Of a stretch of DNA of 64,000 bases, positions 34,838-44,401 are shown piece after piece. Below the pieces are notes generated by a model, which saw nothing but the letters and a program-made list of their open reading frames with translations, was not told where the DNA came from and did not search any database. The DNA is taken from NCBI GenBank assembly GCA_903831085.1, contig CAIKWE010000036.1:39392-103391 (forward strand), written 5' to 3'. Each line of letters starts with the position of its first letter. Within the stretch, counting starts at the first letter, position 1. The stretch is from an uncultured Verrucomicrobiota bacterium (GTDB lineage: Bacteria > Verrucomicrobiota > Kiritimatiellia > Kiritimatiellales > Tichowtungiaceae). The position numbers and the translations under genes were made by a program.

Positions 34838-35920
34838 ATGGATACGGCGACGGTTACAACGGCGGTTGTGCAGCAGACAGCGCAAACAAACAGTTTCTGG
34901 GATTTTATGATGATGATTCTATTGGTGCTGTCCGGTTTTATTGCCGGACGGTTTATGAAATATTTCTGTGAACAGACGGTCAGAAAAACAAAACTGGGCC
35001 AAAATAGTCTGCACCGGACGGCTCTGGAACTGGCGGCGCGGACAACAACTTTCCCGGCAACGGTGATCGGTGTCTGTCTGGCTTTACGGATTTTAGCGGG
35101 CCACGATTTGCTGCGCAAAGATGTGTCCGCGGTGCTGATGACCATCGCGGTGACTTATGTGATTTACCAGATGGCGGAACTCTCGAACTACTGGTTGCGC
35201 CATTTGGCGGCGAAGACCCGCACGTCACTGGACAATATGATCGCGCCGGTGGTGCGTAAGACCCTGCGCACGGTGACGGTGATGCTTGGTCTGGTGCAGA
35301 TCGCCCAGCAGCTGAGTGATAAACCGATCACTTCCATTCTCGCCGGCCTTGGCGTCGGCGGTCTGGCGGTCGCGCTGGCGGCGCAGGATACAATTAAAAA
35401 CTTTTTTGGTTCGCTGGTGATTTTTGGAGACCATCCGTTTCAGCTGGGTGATTCCGTCATTGTGGACAGCACAGACGGAACGGTCGAAGAAGTCGGTATG
35501 CGGTCAACACGTCTGCGGACAGCAGACGGTCATCTGGTGACAATTCCTAACGGCGAGTTGGCCAACAAGAGCATTCGTAATGTCACCAGACGGCCTTATA
35601 TCAAACGCGTCGCCAATATTACTGTTGCTTGCGACACGCCGCCGGAAAAGATGGAGCGGGCGGTGGCGATTATCAAAGAGGAATTGAGCCGCGCCAATGA
35701 AAAGATGCATCCGGACATGCCGCCGCGAGTTCATTTTAATGAATTCAATGCCGCTTCGCTCAATATTCAGGTGAACTATTGGTTCGTGCCGGCATCCGAC
35801 TACTGGACGTTCATGGAATTTGATCAGGCGTTCAATCTGGCCATTCTCCGCCGCTTCAGAGAAGAGGGAATCGAGTTTGCCAGCCCGGCCCAGACACTTT
35901 TATCCGGCAGGCGATCCTAA
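34838..35920 (+). CDS. Small-conductance mechanosensitive channel (MscS family)
   Basis: A 360-residue inner-membrane channel that opens under hypoosmotic stress. About four membrane helices; the pore helix is SILAGLGVGGLAVALAAQDTIKNFFGSLVIFGD (Ala/Gly-rich, then AAQDTIKN), followed by the beta domain with FQLGDSVIVDSTDGTVEEVGMRSTRLRTADGHLVTIPNGEL, which is the classic MscS signature. The start follows AGGAG, 4 bp after malQ stops, so the two are probably cotranscribed. Confidence 0.95.
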   Translation: MDTATVTTAVVQQTAQTNSFWDFMMMILLVLSGFIAGRFMKYFCEQTVRKTKLGQNSLHRTALELAARTTTFPATVIGVCLALRILAGHDLLRKDVSAVLMTIAVTYVIYQMAELSNYWLRHLAAKTRTSLDNMIAPVVRKTLRTVTVMLGLVQIAQQLSDKPITSILAGLGVGGLAVALAAQDTIKNFFGSLVIFGDHPFQLGDSVIVDSTDGTVEEVGMRSTRLRTADGHLVTIPNGELANKSIRNVTRRPYIKRVANITVACDTPPEKMERAVAIIKEELSRANEKMHPDMPPRVHFNEFNAASLNIQVNYWFVPASDYWTFMEFDQAFNLAILRRFREEGIEFASPAQTLLSGRRS

Positions 35921-36117
35921 ACATCCGTTCAGCCTGTAATACCAAAACCGCATAATATTCGGTGCAGGCGCGGCCACCGTCCGCACCCACAGTGGGAAAG
36001 ATTTTCTGTAGCCGGGGCCGGTGGCCCCGGAAAAGGTGCGGCCACCGTCCGCGCCCGCAGAACACGCAGAAAGATTCCGAGGGTTGGAAGCCAATTAACC
36101 AATCACCAATTATCCAA
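35921..36117. repeat. Intergenic array of GTAGCCGSGG-type repeats plus one palindrome
   Basis: Three arms of the GCGCGGCCACCGTCCGC / GTAGCCGGGGCCGGTGGCCCCGG family lie at about 35964-36058, followed by TTCCGA-GGG-TTGGAA at 36075-36089. The region separates convergent mscS and the kinase gene. No coding potential seen. Confidence 0.75.
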
Positions 36118-38445
36118 TCATTCCTCCCTCAGCAGCGGGATGGCTCCTTCAATGTGCGTGCCCTTGCCGGGCGAACTTTCGATGTGCAGTTCCCCGCCGA
36201 GCGCTTCGAGGCGCTCGCGCATGCCGAGCAGACCGAAAGTTTCCGGCTTGCTTTCTGCGCCGGGCGCCATGCCGCGTCCGTTGTCGGCAACCGAAAAGTG
36301 CAGGATACATTCATCCGCGACCAGATTAACCTCAACCTGAGAAGCCTGAGCATGATTCGAGACGTTGGTGAGGGCCTCCTGCACGATACGGAACACGGCG
36401 GTTCTAATTTTATCCGTGAGAACCTCCTCATCAATATCGGCGGAAAACACACACTTCACATCCGTGCGTGGTTTCCAGTCCGCCGTCAGGCCGTCGAGAG
36501 CTTCTTTCAGACCCAGATCGTCGAGCGCGCCGGGGCGAAGTTCGCGGCAGAGGGTATGGACGCCCAGAACCCCGTCGGCCAACAGTTTCTGCACTCCAAC
36601 AATTTTTGTTTTCAGCCGGCCTTCAGCGGGGCATTCAGCCGCTACCGTCGCTAGGTCAATTTTAATAGCCGTCAGGATCTGGCCGAGCTCGTCGTGCAAT
36701 TCGTCCGCGAAACGTTTGTGCTCCTCTTCGCGCACCGTCTCGAGATGCCGGGCCAGCTGGCGGATCCTCTCCTCCGCCTGCTTGCGGGCAGTGACGTCGC
36801 GGGCAATGGCGAAAACACAACCTTTGGCTGTATCCGGATGGGATGTCCATTCCAGCCACACAACGCTTCCATCCTTCCGGATGTAACGATTCTCAAACGT
36901 CAGCACCGTCTCCCCGCGTTTTAATTTCTCTGCGATGACCTGCCGGGTGCGCTCCTTGTCGTCAGGATGGATAAAATCCATGAACGGCTTGGCGAGCAGT
37001 TCCTCATTCGAGTATCCAAATGTTTTCGACCAGGCCGGGTTGATCTGGCGGAAGTGGCCTTCGATATCGGCAATAGCAACCAGGTCAGCCGTCAGCTCAA
37101 AGAAACTCCTGAATTTTTTTTCGCTTTCCTGCAACTTCTCTTCGATCTGCTTACGTTCGGTGATGTCGAGGGCCGAAGAGAGCGCACCGGTGACGTTGCC
37201 ACTTGAATCCTTGAGCACCCGGCAACACCAGGCCAGCAACCGTTTTTCCCCATCCCTGCGCCGCTGCCAGCTCTCGACATAGATCACGGTTTCGTTGCCG
37301 TTAAAGAGCGGCTGTACCACGCCATAGGTATGCTGTTCACCCTCAAAATATGAATCGGCCTGCTTGCCAAGGACGTCCTCGCCAAAGAACTCGATGCCGG
37401 CCTGATTGGCCCAGGTGTAGACCTTGTTCACATCCACTTCCATGATGATGTCTGGAACGGCAGCGAGAATGGCCTTCTGGCGCGCGGACAACGCCAGCAG
37501 CGCAACCTCCGCCTGCTTCCGTTCGGTGATGTCGCGTGTCACGCTCAGCAGGTTCGTGTCGCCGGTGTGAGGGTCGCGCAACGGAACCGCGTGACTTTCC
37601 AGCCAGCGCCGTCCGCCCCTCAACCCGACAGACACAAACTCAAGTGTCCCGGATCGGCCTTGTATGACGCACCTGAGCAGTTCGCGGAAAGCGGTCTGGT
37701 GTTCCGGGGCAACGAACTCAATCAACGGGCGGCTTTGGGCCCGAGCCAGTGATTCGGCCTCGATCATTTTCAGCCCGGCGGAATTCATTTCCAGCAGGGT
37801 GCCCGCCGGAGAGACAATCTTCACACACTCAGGCTCGGTTTCGACGATGGCTTGCAGGTGGGCCATAGAGTCGGCCAAAGCCTGCTCCAATCGCTTGCGT
37901 TCGGAGATGTCGCTCAGCACGAGGCGGCAGACGGGCTTGCCCCCGCGCTCCGTGCCGAGGGTTTCTTCCAGTCGGGCCCAGAACGGTTTTTCGCCGCCTT
38001 TTAACATCCGCAGTTCGCACTGTTGAGGCTCGCTGGTTCCAAGAAGCTGTTGGCGGTGCCGGTAATAGATGTCCTGATCGTCTTTGAAAATGAATTGGGA
38101 GATCGGCCGCTTGTTCAACCCGCTGCGAGGCACCCCCAGCAACGTATCGGCGGTGAGATTGGATTCCAGAATGACCCCTTCTTTGCTGACGGAGAGATAA
38201 CCGACCGGGGCGAGGTCGTAGAGGTCGAAATAGCGTGCCTCTGCGGCGGCCAGTTGCGAGTGCACTGCGCGCAGGTTTTCGTTCTGCATTTCCAGCTCAA
38301 TCTGATGAACCTGCAGTTCGTGTATCGTATGGATGAACTCTTCGGGCGACATGGCGTGCAGAACCTCGGGCTGCATGGCCGCCTGCCGTTCCGCCGCACG
38401 GCGCATTTCCTGATATTGTTCAAGAAGCTCGCTGTTTTCGCGCAT
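36118..38445 (-). CDS. Multi-PAS sensor histidine kinase (HisKA_3 type)
   Basis: A 775-residue soluble sensor kinase. A short coiled coil (about 1-60) is followed by four PAS domains (about 65-180, 190-310, 320-435, 440-565), with the PAS marks YDLAPVGYLSVSKEGVI and GRFxQINPAWSKTFGYS. The kinase core has the phospho-acceptor His in ADELHDELGQILTAIKID (about 590), then the ATPase with NVSNHAQAS, DNGRGMAPG and GLLGMRERLEALGG. This is the NarX/UhpB family, whose partners are LuxR-type regulators; none is in the window. Its kinase core is nearly the same as that of the MASE1 kinase at 42248-44242. Last gene of the signalling cluster. Confidence 0.9.
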   Translation of the reverse strand: MRENSELLEQYQEMRRAAERQAAMQPEVLHAMSPEEFIHTIHELQVHQIELEMQNENLRAVHSQLAAAEARYFDLYDLAPVGYLSVSKEGVILESNLTADTLLGVPRSGLNKRPISQFIFKDDQDIYYRHRQQLLGTSEPQQCELRMLKGGEKPFWARLEETLGTERGGKPVCRLVLSDISERKRLEQALADSMAHLQAIVETEPECVKIVSPAGTLLEMNSAGLKMIEAESLARAQSRPLIEFVAPEHQTAFRELLRCVIQGRSGTLEFVSVGLRGGRRWLESHAVPLRDPHTGDTNLLSVTRDITERKQAEVALLALSARQKAILAAVPDIIMEVDVNKVYTWANQAGIEFFGEDVLGKQADSYFEGEQHTYGVVQPLFNGNETVIYVESWQRRRDGEKRLLAWCCRVLKDSSGNVTGALSSALDITERKQIEEKLQESEKKFRSFFELTADLVAIADIEGHFRQINPAWSKTFGYSNEELLAKPFMDFIHPDDKERTRQVIAEKLKRGETVLTFENRYIRKDGSVVWLEWTSHPDTAKGCVFAIARDVTARKQAEERIRQLARHLETVREEEHKRFADELHDELGQILTAIKIDLATVAAECPAEGRLKTKIVGVQKLLADGVLGVHTLCRELRPGALDDLGLKEALDGLTADWKPRTDVKCVFSADIDEEVLTDKIRTAVFRIVQEALTNVSNHAQASQVEVNLVADECILHFSVADNGRGMAPGAESKPETFGLLGMRERLEALGGELHIESSPGKGTHIEGAIPLLREE

Positions 38446-38448
38446 CGC

Positions 38449-39006
38449 TCAAAACCCTTCGGTGTCCGGAAAATATTTATCCAGTATGATGCGGCAGACG
38501 GAACCGCCGTCGGCATCCTGCGCAATCATCATTTTAAAAGTCGCCCAGAATTGCGTCCCGTCCTTTTTCACCATGCGGAGTTTATACGTTTGCGGATCGC
38601 TGGTTTCAAAAAGCTGTTTACGGTGCAGGTAGTAGCTATCCTGATCCTCTTTGAGGATGAATTTGGAGAGCGGCAGACGAGCCAGTTCGGTCCGGGTGGT
38701 GTCCAGCAGAGTAGCGGCGGTTAGATTGGCTTCCAGAATCATCCCTTCTTTGCTGACGGTGAGATAGCCCACCGGGGCGGAATCGTAGAGATCGAAATAA
38801 CGCCTCCGCGCCTCTTCCAATTCCCTTTGCGTCCGGCGCAGTTCGTCATTCTGCAGTTCGAGTTCAATCCGGTGCACCAGCAGTTCGTGCTGCTGTTCCC
38901 GCGCGATCTTCAGCGACAGGATTTCCCGTTTATCGGCTTCGTCGTTCGGCATTGTTTTTTCCGCCAACCGTCGCAGTTCCGCGGCTTGTTCTTCTTTATT
39001 GATCAT
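38449..39006 (-). CDS. Stand-alone PAS protein with N-terminal coiled coil
   Basis: A 185-residue protein with a charged coiled coil (about 1-62) and one PAS domain (YFDLYDSAPVGYLTVSKEGMILEAN, about 70-95). It resembles the N-terminus of the downstream kinase (YFDLYDLAPVGYLSVSKEG) and looks like a truncated or duplicated copy of that part, without kinase domain. It overlaps the end of the CheB/CheR gene by 4 bp (ATGA) and the kinase begins 3 bp later. It may bind a small molecule or dimerise with the kinase's PAS domain. Confidence 0.85.
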   Translation of the reverse strand: MINKEEQAAELRRLAEKTMPNDEADKREILSLKIAREQQHELLVHRIELELQNDELRRTQRELEEARRRYFDLYDSAPVGYLTVSKEGMILEANLTAATLLDTTRTELARLPLSKFILKEDQDSYYLHRKQLFETSDPQTYKLRMVKKDGTQFWATFKMMIAQDADGGSVCRIILDKYFPDTEGF

Positions 39007-42000
39007 TTTGCGCCTCCATTCTCCGTCCGTTCCGTGGTCGCGACCGCATACATTTTTCCGGTCTCATCCAGCAAAGCGGTAGAAATGATCGAAACCTTCA
39101 CGACCGCGCCTCGTTTGGTGATCCGTTCGGTGCGATACGGCTCCAGAATTTTCGCCTGACCCAGCTGGATCAGCTTAGCCAGCGCGTCCTTACGATGGGA
39201 TTCAGGAATCCTGTCGCGCACGTTCATCGTCAGCGCCTCGACCTCGCTCCAGCCGTACATCCGCACCGCGCCCGGATTCCAGGCGAGGATCCGGCCATTC
39301 AAATCCTGAACGGTGATGGCATCGTGCGCATCGCGCACCACCACCGCCAGACGGAGCAATTCATTGGCTTTTTGCAGTGCTTCCCGCGTCCGCACCATCT
39401 CGGTGATCTCCACAAAGGTCATCACGGCGCCCTCAATCACATTAGCGATCGTGCGGTAGGGCTGAATACGCAGGGTGTACCACTTGTCCGCCGTGGTCTG
39501 CACCTCCACCTCTTTGGGAAGCAGCGTATCCAGCACCGCCTGCGTGTCTGCCACCAGACGGTCATAGCCGACCAGATTGGAAACGATATGCGCCACCGGC
39601 CGCCCCGCATCGGCCGGGATCAGGTTGATGATCTCGTTGGCGGTCGGCGTGAAGCGCAGGATGCGCAATTGATGATCCACAAAAACGGTGGCGATGCCGG
39701 TGCCGGACAGCAGGTTGTTCATGTCGTTATCGGCCCGCATCAGATCCAGCATCTTGATTTGCAGTTCGGTGTTGACCGTGGAGAGCTCCTCATTGACCGA
39801 TTGCAGTTCCTCCTTGGAGGTTTCCAGCTCCTCGTTGGTGGATTGCATTTCCTCGTTCACCGACTGCAATTCTTCGTTGGACGATTTGAGCTCTTCGTTG
39901 GAACTCTGCATTTGCTCGTTCGCACTCTGAAGATATTCCTCCTTGTCGCGCAATGCCCGCTGAAGTGCCGCGATGCGCGCATCTGCGGATTTTTCGCCGT
40001 GTGAGGTCACACGGCCTACAGGTGCGTCGTCCATGTCTTCTGTAGGCCGGGTGACCTCACCCGGCGTTTCTTCCAGAATAATCAGATAGAGCGGCGACTC
40101 CGGCGATGCGCCTGCGCCGATTGTCACGGGACGAACCGTCAGGTTGACGGTGGTGAAATGGCCGTTGGTTTTAACGCGCAGTCCCGGATGGCACACCGTC
40201 TCTTTAATTCCGGCGGCTTTGTGCAGAGCGATGGTCAGCTCGTTTTTCAAGCCTTCGCGGGCCATCTTCAGGATGTTGTTGATGCCCGCCTCGCCGGGAG
40301 CCGGTTCCAGAAACATGCCGGTGCGGCCGTGGAGATAAAGAATATCGCCGTGCCCGTTGACCAGCGCGCCCGCCGCGATGACCTGCTGTAAAAGTTCCCG
40401 TTCGGTCAGCTCGCGCAGCGGCGGTTTTTCGGAGAAGACCGGCTTCCCGGCGGCCCGCGACGGAAGCGCCGCGTCCACTGCTGTCAGGAGCGGAACAAAA
40501 TGGTCAATGGCCGCACGCCGTATGCCGATAAAATCTTCTTTGCGCTGATAGATCTTCTGCTTGTTGTCCAGCGCGGAAAACAGACTGGTGAAATCGCCAG
40601 TGGTTTCAGACGTGCCCAGAAAGAGCATGCCGCCCGGATTCAATGCGTAGTGAAACAGCGGAATGAGCTTCTTCTGCAACGTACTGCCCATATAGATCAT
40701 GACGTTGCGGCAACTGATCAGGTCGAGCTTCGAGAACGGCGGATCTTTGACCACGTCCTGCTCGGAAAAGATCACCATATCGCGGATGTCTTTATGAATA
40801 CGGTAGGTGCCGCCGCCGGGCTCGATCGTAAAAAAGCGCGCCAGCCGTTGGGGCGAGACGTCGGCGGCGATACTGGCCGGATAAATCCCGGCGCGGGCGG
40901 TGGCGATGGCCTGGCTGTCAATATCGGTGGCGAAGACCTGAATCGCGTAACCTTTTTTTCGCGCCTCCATGCCTTCCGCCAGCAGAATGGCGAGGGAATA
41001 GGCTTCCTCGCCGGTCGAGCAGCCCGTCGACCAGATGCGGATCGCGGACTCCTCGCGCTTATTGGCAAAAATCTTTGGAATAACCGTTTCTTCCAATATC
41101 TGGAAGGCTTCCGGATCGCGGAAGAAATTGGTCACGCCAATCAGCAGGTCGCGGAAGAGCGCCTGCACCTCGGCGGGATTCTGTTGCAGATACTTGACGT
41201 AGCCGTCGATCGATTCGATCTGGTTGGCCGCCATGCGCCGTGCGATGCGCCGGTCGATGGTGTTCGGCTTGTAGTGGGAAAAGTCGTGACCGGTCTGGGC
41301 GCGCAGCAAGACGAAGATTTTCTTCATCGCGGTCTCGGGCAGGTGTTCCGTGGCGGAAACCATCTGGTATGCGTTGCCAAAGGCATGAGCCGCATACGCC
41401 ATGATTTTGGCCGGCATTTCGGCGGGCGTAAGTTCAAAATCAACCAGACCGGTGGCGATGGCGTTGCACGGCATTCCGTCGTATTCGGTGGATTCAGGCT
41501 TTTGAACCACAACCAGTCCGCCTTCGCCCTTGATGGCCCGTATGCCCGCCGTGCCGTCACTGCCGGTGCCGGATAGCACAACACCGATCGCCCGCTCGTG
41601 CTGATCGTTCGCCAGCGACCGGAAGAAAAAGTCGATCGGCAGACGCTGACCGCGCGGCGCAGCGGGTTCCAATAGTTGGAGCGTTCCGTTGATAAACGCC
41701 ATGTCGCGGTTGGGCGGGATGATATAGACGCAATTGGGCTGAACCACCATCCCGTCCTCGACCTCAAACACCTGCATGCTGGTATAGCGCCGGATCAGGT
41801 CGGTGAGAATGCTGGTGTGATCCGGAGCCAGATGCTGCACCAGCACAAAGGCCATGCCGGGACTTGCGTCAGCAGGCATACCGGAGAAGAACGATTCAAA
41901 CGCCGCCAACCCGCCGGCCGATGCGCCGATTCCAACGATTGGAAAATTCTTCAATGTCCCCCCCCCCCCCCGAAAACGCGACGGGCTCGTCCGGAGTCGG

Positions 42001-42048
42001 CGGAGTTTTTTGTTTCTGTTTCTGAGAGGGTTTATTCTTTTTAGCCAT
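39003..42048 (-). CDS. CheB-CheR-PAS fusion with a poly-G frameshift at its 5' end
   Basis: CheB methylesterase catalytic domain (PIVGIGASAGGLAAFESFF, VLSGTGSDGTAGI), CheR methyltransferase domain (FRDPEAFQILEETVIP, IWSTGCSTGEEAYSLA), a long Gln/Glu/Ser-rich coiled coil built on NEEL repeats, and PAS domains. There is no receiver domain. The CheB frame is open from a TTG at 41954, but a natural start is ATG 42048 (MAKKNKPSQ...), read through a 14-G tract (minus strand). With 14 G the ATG frame misses CheB by one; with 13 (or 16) it joins, giving PVAFSGGGGTLKNFPIVGIG and 1014 residues. A GTGACC-type hairpin is inserted in frame near residues 640-660. Confidence 0.85.
39996..40066. repeat. In-frame inverted repeat inside the cheB/cheR gene
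   Basis: GCCGTGTGAGGTCACACGGCCTACA faces TGTAGGCCGGGTGACCTCACCCGGC. It encodes ETPGEVTRPTEDMDDAPVG, between the CheR region and the coiled coil. The second hairpin recurs at about 15340-15362. Confidence 0.75.
41958..41971. repeat. 14-nt poly-C/poly-G homopolymer tract
   Basis: Fourteen consecutive C on the plus strand, so fourteen G in the cheB/cheR reading direction. It falls between the natural start ATG 42048 and the conserved CheB sequence. It is by far the longest G/C homopolymer in the window and a classic slippage site. Confidence 0.9.
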
Positions 42049-42104
42049 AGTGTAATTCCACGTAATGCGGGCTCATCCTACCGCCGCTAGTAGTGAAGTG
42101 CAAA

Positions 42105-42140
42105 GACCAATCACGGGCAAATCTGACGGTGTTTTCCTGC
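42105..42140 (-). promoter_or_regulatory. Shared upstream box of the cheB/cheR gene
   Basis: TCACGGGCAAA followed after about 14 bp by CCTGC (plus-strand reading) lies about 60 bp upstream of the cheB/cheR start. A near-identical arrangement is at 44301-44337, at the same distance upstream of the MASE1 kinase. It may be a promoter or regulator site, or part of a duplicated segment. Confidence 0.5.
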
Positions 42141-42205
42141 TGTAGCCGCGCACGGTGGGCGCGGATGAACTGGATTCCGAGGTCACGGACCTCGGCTACA
42201 AAAAT
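42141..42205. repeat. GTAGCCGCG-type repeat between the signalling genes
   Basis: CTGTAGCCGCGCACGGTGGGCGCGG and GAGGTCACGGACCTCGGCTAC, arms of the same family as at 480, 21256 and 35964. Confidence 0.65.
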
Positions 42206-42247
42206 GGCTCTAAAGAAGTCTGCGTGCCGAAGGCGCACAATATCCAA

Positions 42248-44242
42248 TCATCCCTTCTGCGGCAGCGGGATGGCTCCTTCAATGCGCGTCCCTTTGCCGG
42301 GCGAACTTTCGATGTGCAATTCCCCGCCGAGCGCTTCGAGGCGTTCGCGTATATGGAGCAGACCAAAAGAGGTCAGCTTGCTTTCGGTGCCCGGCTGCAT
42401 GCCGCATCCGTTGTCGGTGACTGAAAAGTTTAGCGTTTTTTCATCCGCGACCAGATTCATTTCGACCTTGGAGGCACAGGCATGGCACGACACGTTGGTG
42501 AGAGCCTCCTGCGCGATGCGGAATACGGCGGTTCTTATTTTATCCGTGAGAGCCTCCTCATCGATATCGGCGGAAAAACCACATTCCACTTGATTACAGC
42601 TTTTCCAGTCTTCCACCAGACCGGTGAGAGCTCCTTCCAAACCCAGATCGTCAAGCGCGCCGGGGCGGAGTTCGCGGCAAAGTGTATGGACGCCCAGAAT
42701 TCCATCGCTCAGCAGGTTCTGCACTCCATCCATTTTTTCTTTCAGCCGGACTTCAGCGGGACATTCTGCCGCCACCGTCGCCAGATCAATTTTAATTGCC
42801 GTCAGGATCTGGCCGAGTTCGTCGTGCAATTCATCCGCGAAATGTTTGTGCTCCTCTTCGCGTACTGTCTCGAGATTCTGCACCAGACGGCGGACATGCT
42901 CCCGGCTCAGCTTCAACATTTGTTCCGCCTGCTTAAGCCCGCCGATATCGTGCAATATCACCAGATGGGTGTCCTCAAATGAACCGATAAGCGAAGCGGC
43001 CGTGGCCAGTACCGTTCTGCGAGTCCCGTCTTTGCACCTTATGGTCACTTCCATGGGTTGGAACTCTTCACCTGACCGTTTCGCCTTCTCCACTCTGGCC
43101 AGCCATGTCTCCGCCACCCAGCGCCGATAATCAGGGTCGGGATACGCTTTAGGCCACCAGTCCGAAAGCGTGGGAACCTCTTCCAGCGTGTACCCGAACG
43201 TCTGGACGAACGCCGGATTCAAAAAAGTGACACGCTGTTGATCATCATTCAACGCCAGCGGTGACGGGCAGACTTCAATGATCGAGCGGAATTTTGCTTC
43301 GCTGGTCTCCAGCGCCGCTTCCGCCCGCTTGCGGGCAGTGACGATGGTGCTCAGAAGCAGACCAAAGCCGATCAACACAGAGAGAAATATCTGCAGGGAC
43401 ACCAGACGCTCCGTCTGCGTCTGACTGACAAAACTGAATATGCCGTAGCCGTGCAATGTGTTCCAGACCGCGACAACGGAAAACAGCAGAAGCGCGGTTG
43501 CCACGCTGCGTGGAGAAAGCCTGAATACCAGCCAGATCAGCAATGGAAAGACCATGTAACCGCGCAGTATCGGTTTTTCCGCCACGGTGAAGGGTCCAAA
43601 GACCAGCCATGCGAACAGGGCCAGACTTAACGCAATCAATACCCCTTCGACGATGTGGCGCGGGGACATTGACAAAAGGGAACGTTTGTTTACGACCCAG
43701 CCGATGATGAACGGCGTGATGAGTATTATTCCCAATCCGTCGGCCGCCCACCACACCATCCAACTGTCTATAAAGACACCGTGAAAAGCCCACACGGAAA
43801 CCGCGGCACCCAGCAGAGCCGTGAAGCCGTTCATCACGGCGGCCACAAACAGCAGAGCCAGAACTTCTCTACTACGCTCAAAGGTTATTTTTGATCCGCA
43901 GAGAGCCGTCATCACCCACGCACCGAAACCCGCCTCAAGCGCATTGGCCAGCGCAAAACCGAGAGTGACCGGCAGGGAGTTTCCGCCGTTCAAATTACCC
44001 GCCGCGTTGGTGACAAAAATAACGGCAAGCAGTTTTCCCCACCGGCGCTTCGGTCTAAGCAGTAAAACCGCCAGCGCCAGTCCGCTGGCGGGCCAGACGG
44101 ATGCGATTCCTTCGGGCCGCGCCACGAGCAAAAGTCCGAGGCGGACGGCGGCCCAGTACGCAATAGCCACGACCGCCAGCTCAATCGCTTCTTTCCGCCA
44201 GGAGCCTGACAAATTGGATTCGCCTTGAGGTTTTTCAAACAT
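42248..44242 (-). CDS. MASE1-PAS sensor histidine kinase (HisKA_3 type)
   Basis: A 664-residue membrane sensor kinase. About eight N-terminal membrane helices form a MASE1-type domain (LLVARPEGIASVWPASGLALAVLLL near residue 40, GNLNGGNSLPVTLGFALANALEAG). A PAS domain (about 320-440) follows, then the phospho-acceptor His in ADELHDELGQILTAIKIDLA and an ATPase with NVSCHACASKV, DNGCGMQPG and IRERLEALGG. From ADELHDELG onward it is close to identical to the kinase at 36118-38445, also at DNA level. First gene of the minus-strand signalling cluster. Confidence 0.92.
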   Translation of the reverse strand: MFEKPQGESNLSGSWRKEAIELAVVAIAYWAAVRLGLLLVARPEGIASVWPASGLALAVLLLRPKRRWGKLLAVIFVTNAAGNLNGGNSLPVTLGFALANALEAGFGAWVMTALCGSKITFERSREVLALLFVAAVMNGFTALLGAAVSVWAFHGVFIDSWMVWWAADGLGIILITPFIIGWVVNKRSLLSMSPRHIVEGVLIALSLALFAWLVFGPFTVAEKPILRGYMVFPLLIWLVFRLSPRSVATALLLFSVVAVWNTLHGYGIFSFVSQTQTERLVSLQIFLSVLIGFGLLLSTIVTARKRAEAALETSEAKFRSIIEVCPSPLALNDDQQRVTFLNPAFVQTFGYTLEEVPTLSDWWPKAYPDPDYRRWVAETWLARVEKAKRSGEEFQPMEVTIRCKDGTRRTVLATAASLIGSFEDTHLVILHDIGGLKQAEQMLKLSREHVRRLVQNLETVREEEHKHFADELHDELGQILTAIKIDLATVAAECPAEVRLKEKMDGVQNLLSDGILGVHTLCRELRPGALDDLGLEGALTGLVEDWKSCNQVECGFSADIDEEALTDKIRTAVFRIAQEALTNVSCHACASKVEMNLVADEKTLNFSVTDNGCGMQPGTESKLTSFGLLHIRERLEALGGELHIESSPGKGTRIEGAIPLPQKG

Positions 44243-44300
44243 GACGATCTCTTCCCGCCCGTGTCATGCGGGAATATTACAACCATTTTGTAAAAGACAA

Positions 44301-44337
44301 ACGCCAAATCACGGGCAAAATTTAAGGGGTTTCCTGC
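44301..44337 (-). promoter_or_regulatory. Shared upstream box of the MASE1 kinase gene
   Basis: CCAAATCACGGGCAAAA then GGGGTTTCCTGC, corresponding to 42105-42140 and at a similar distance (about 60-67 bp) from the start codon. The rest of 44243-44401 shows only the repeated ACAGACACAACCGACACAAC stretch. Confidence 0.5.
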
Positions 44338-44401
44338 CCAGCAAAACAGACACAACCGACACAACAGAAAGACGACCGGAACATTTCACAGTTCCGTTTT
44401 G

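Noticed and set aside
41091..41105. TTCCAA-TAT-CTGGAA in the CheR part
   Set aside because: FQILEETVIP is a normal CheR stretch and the match has a mismatch and no A-run; not counted as a clear copy.
41667..41944. TTCCAA-like matches in the cheB/cheR gene at 41667 and 41930
   Set aside because: They encode family-typical CheB residues (LLEPA and FPIVGIG) and lack the usual A/T flanks on at least one side; I treat them as coincidence.
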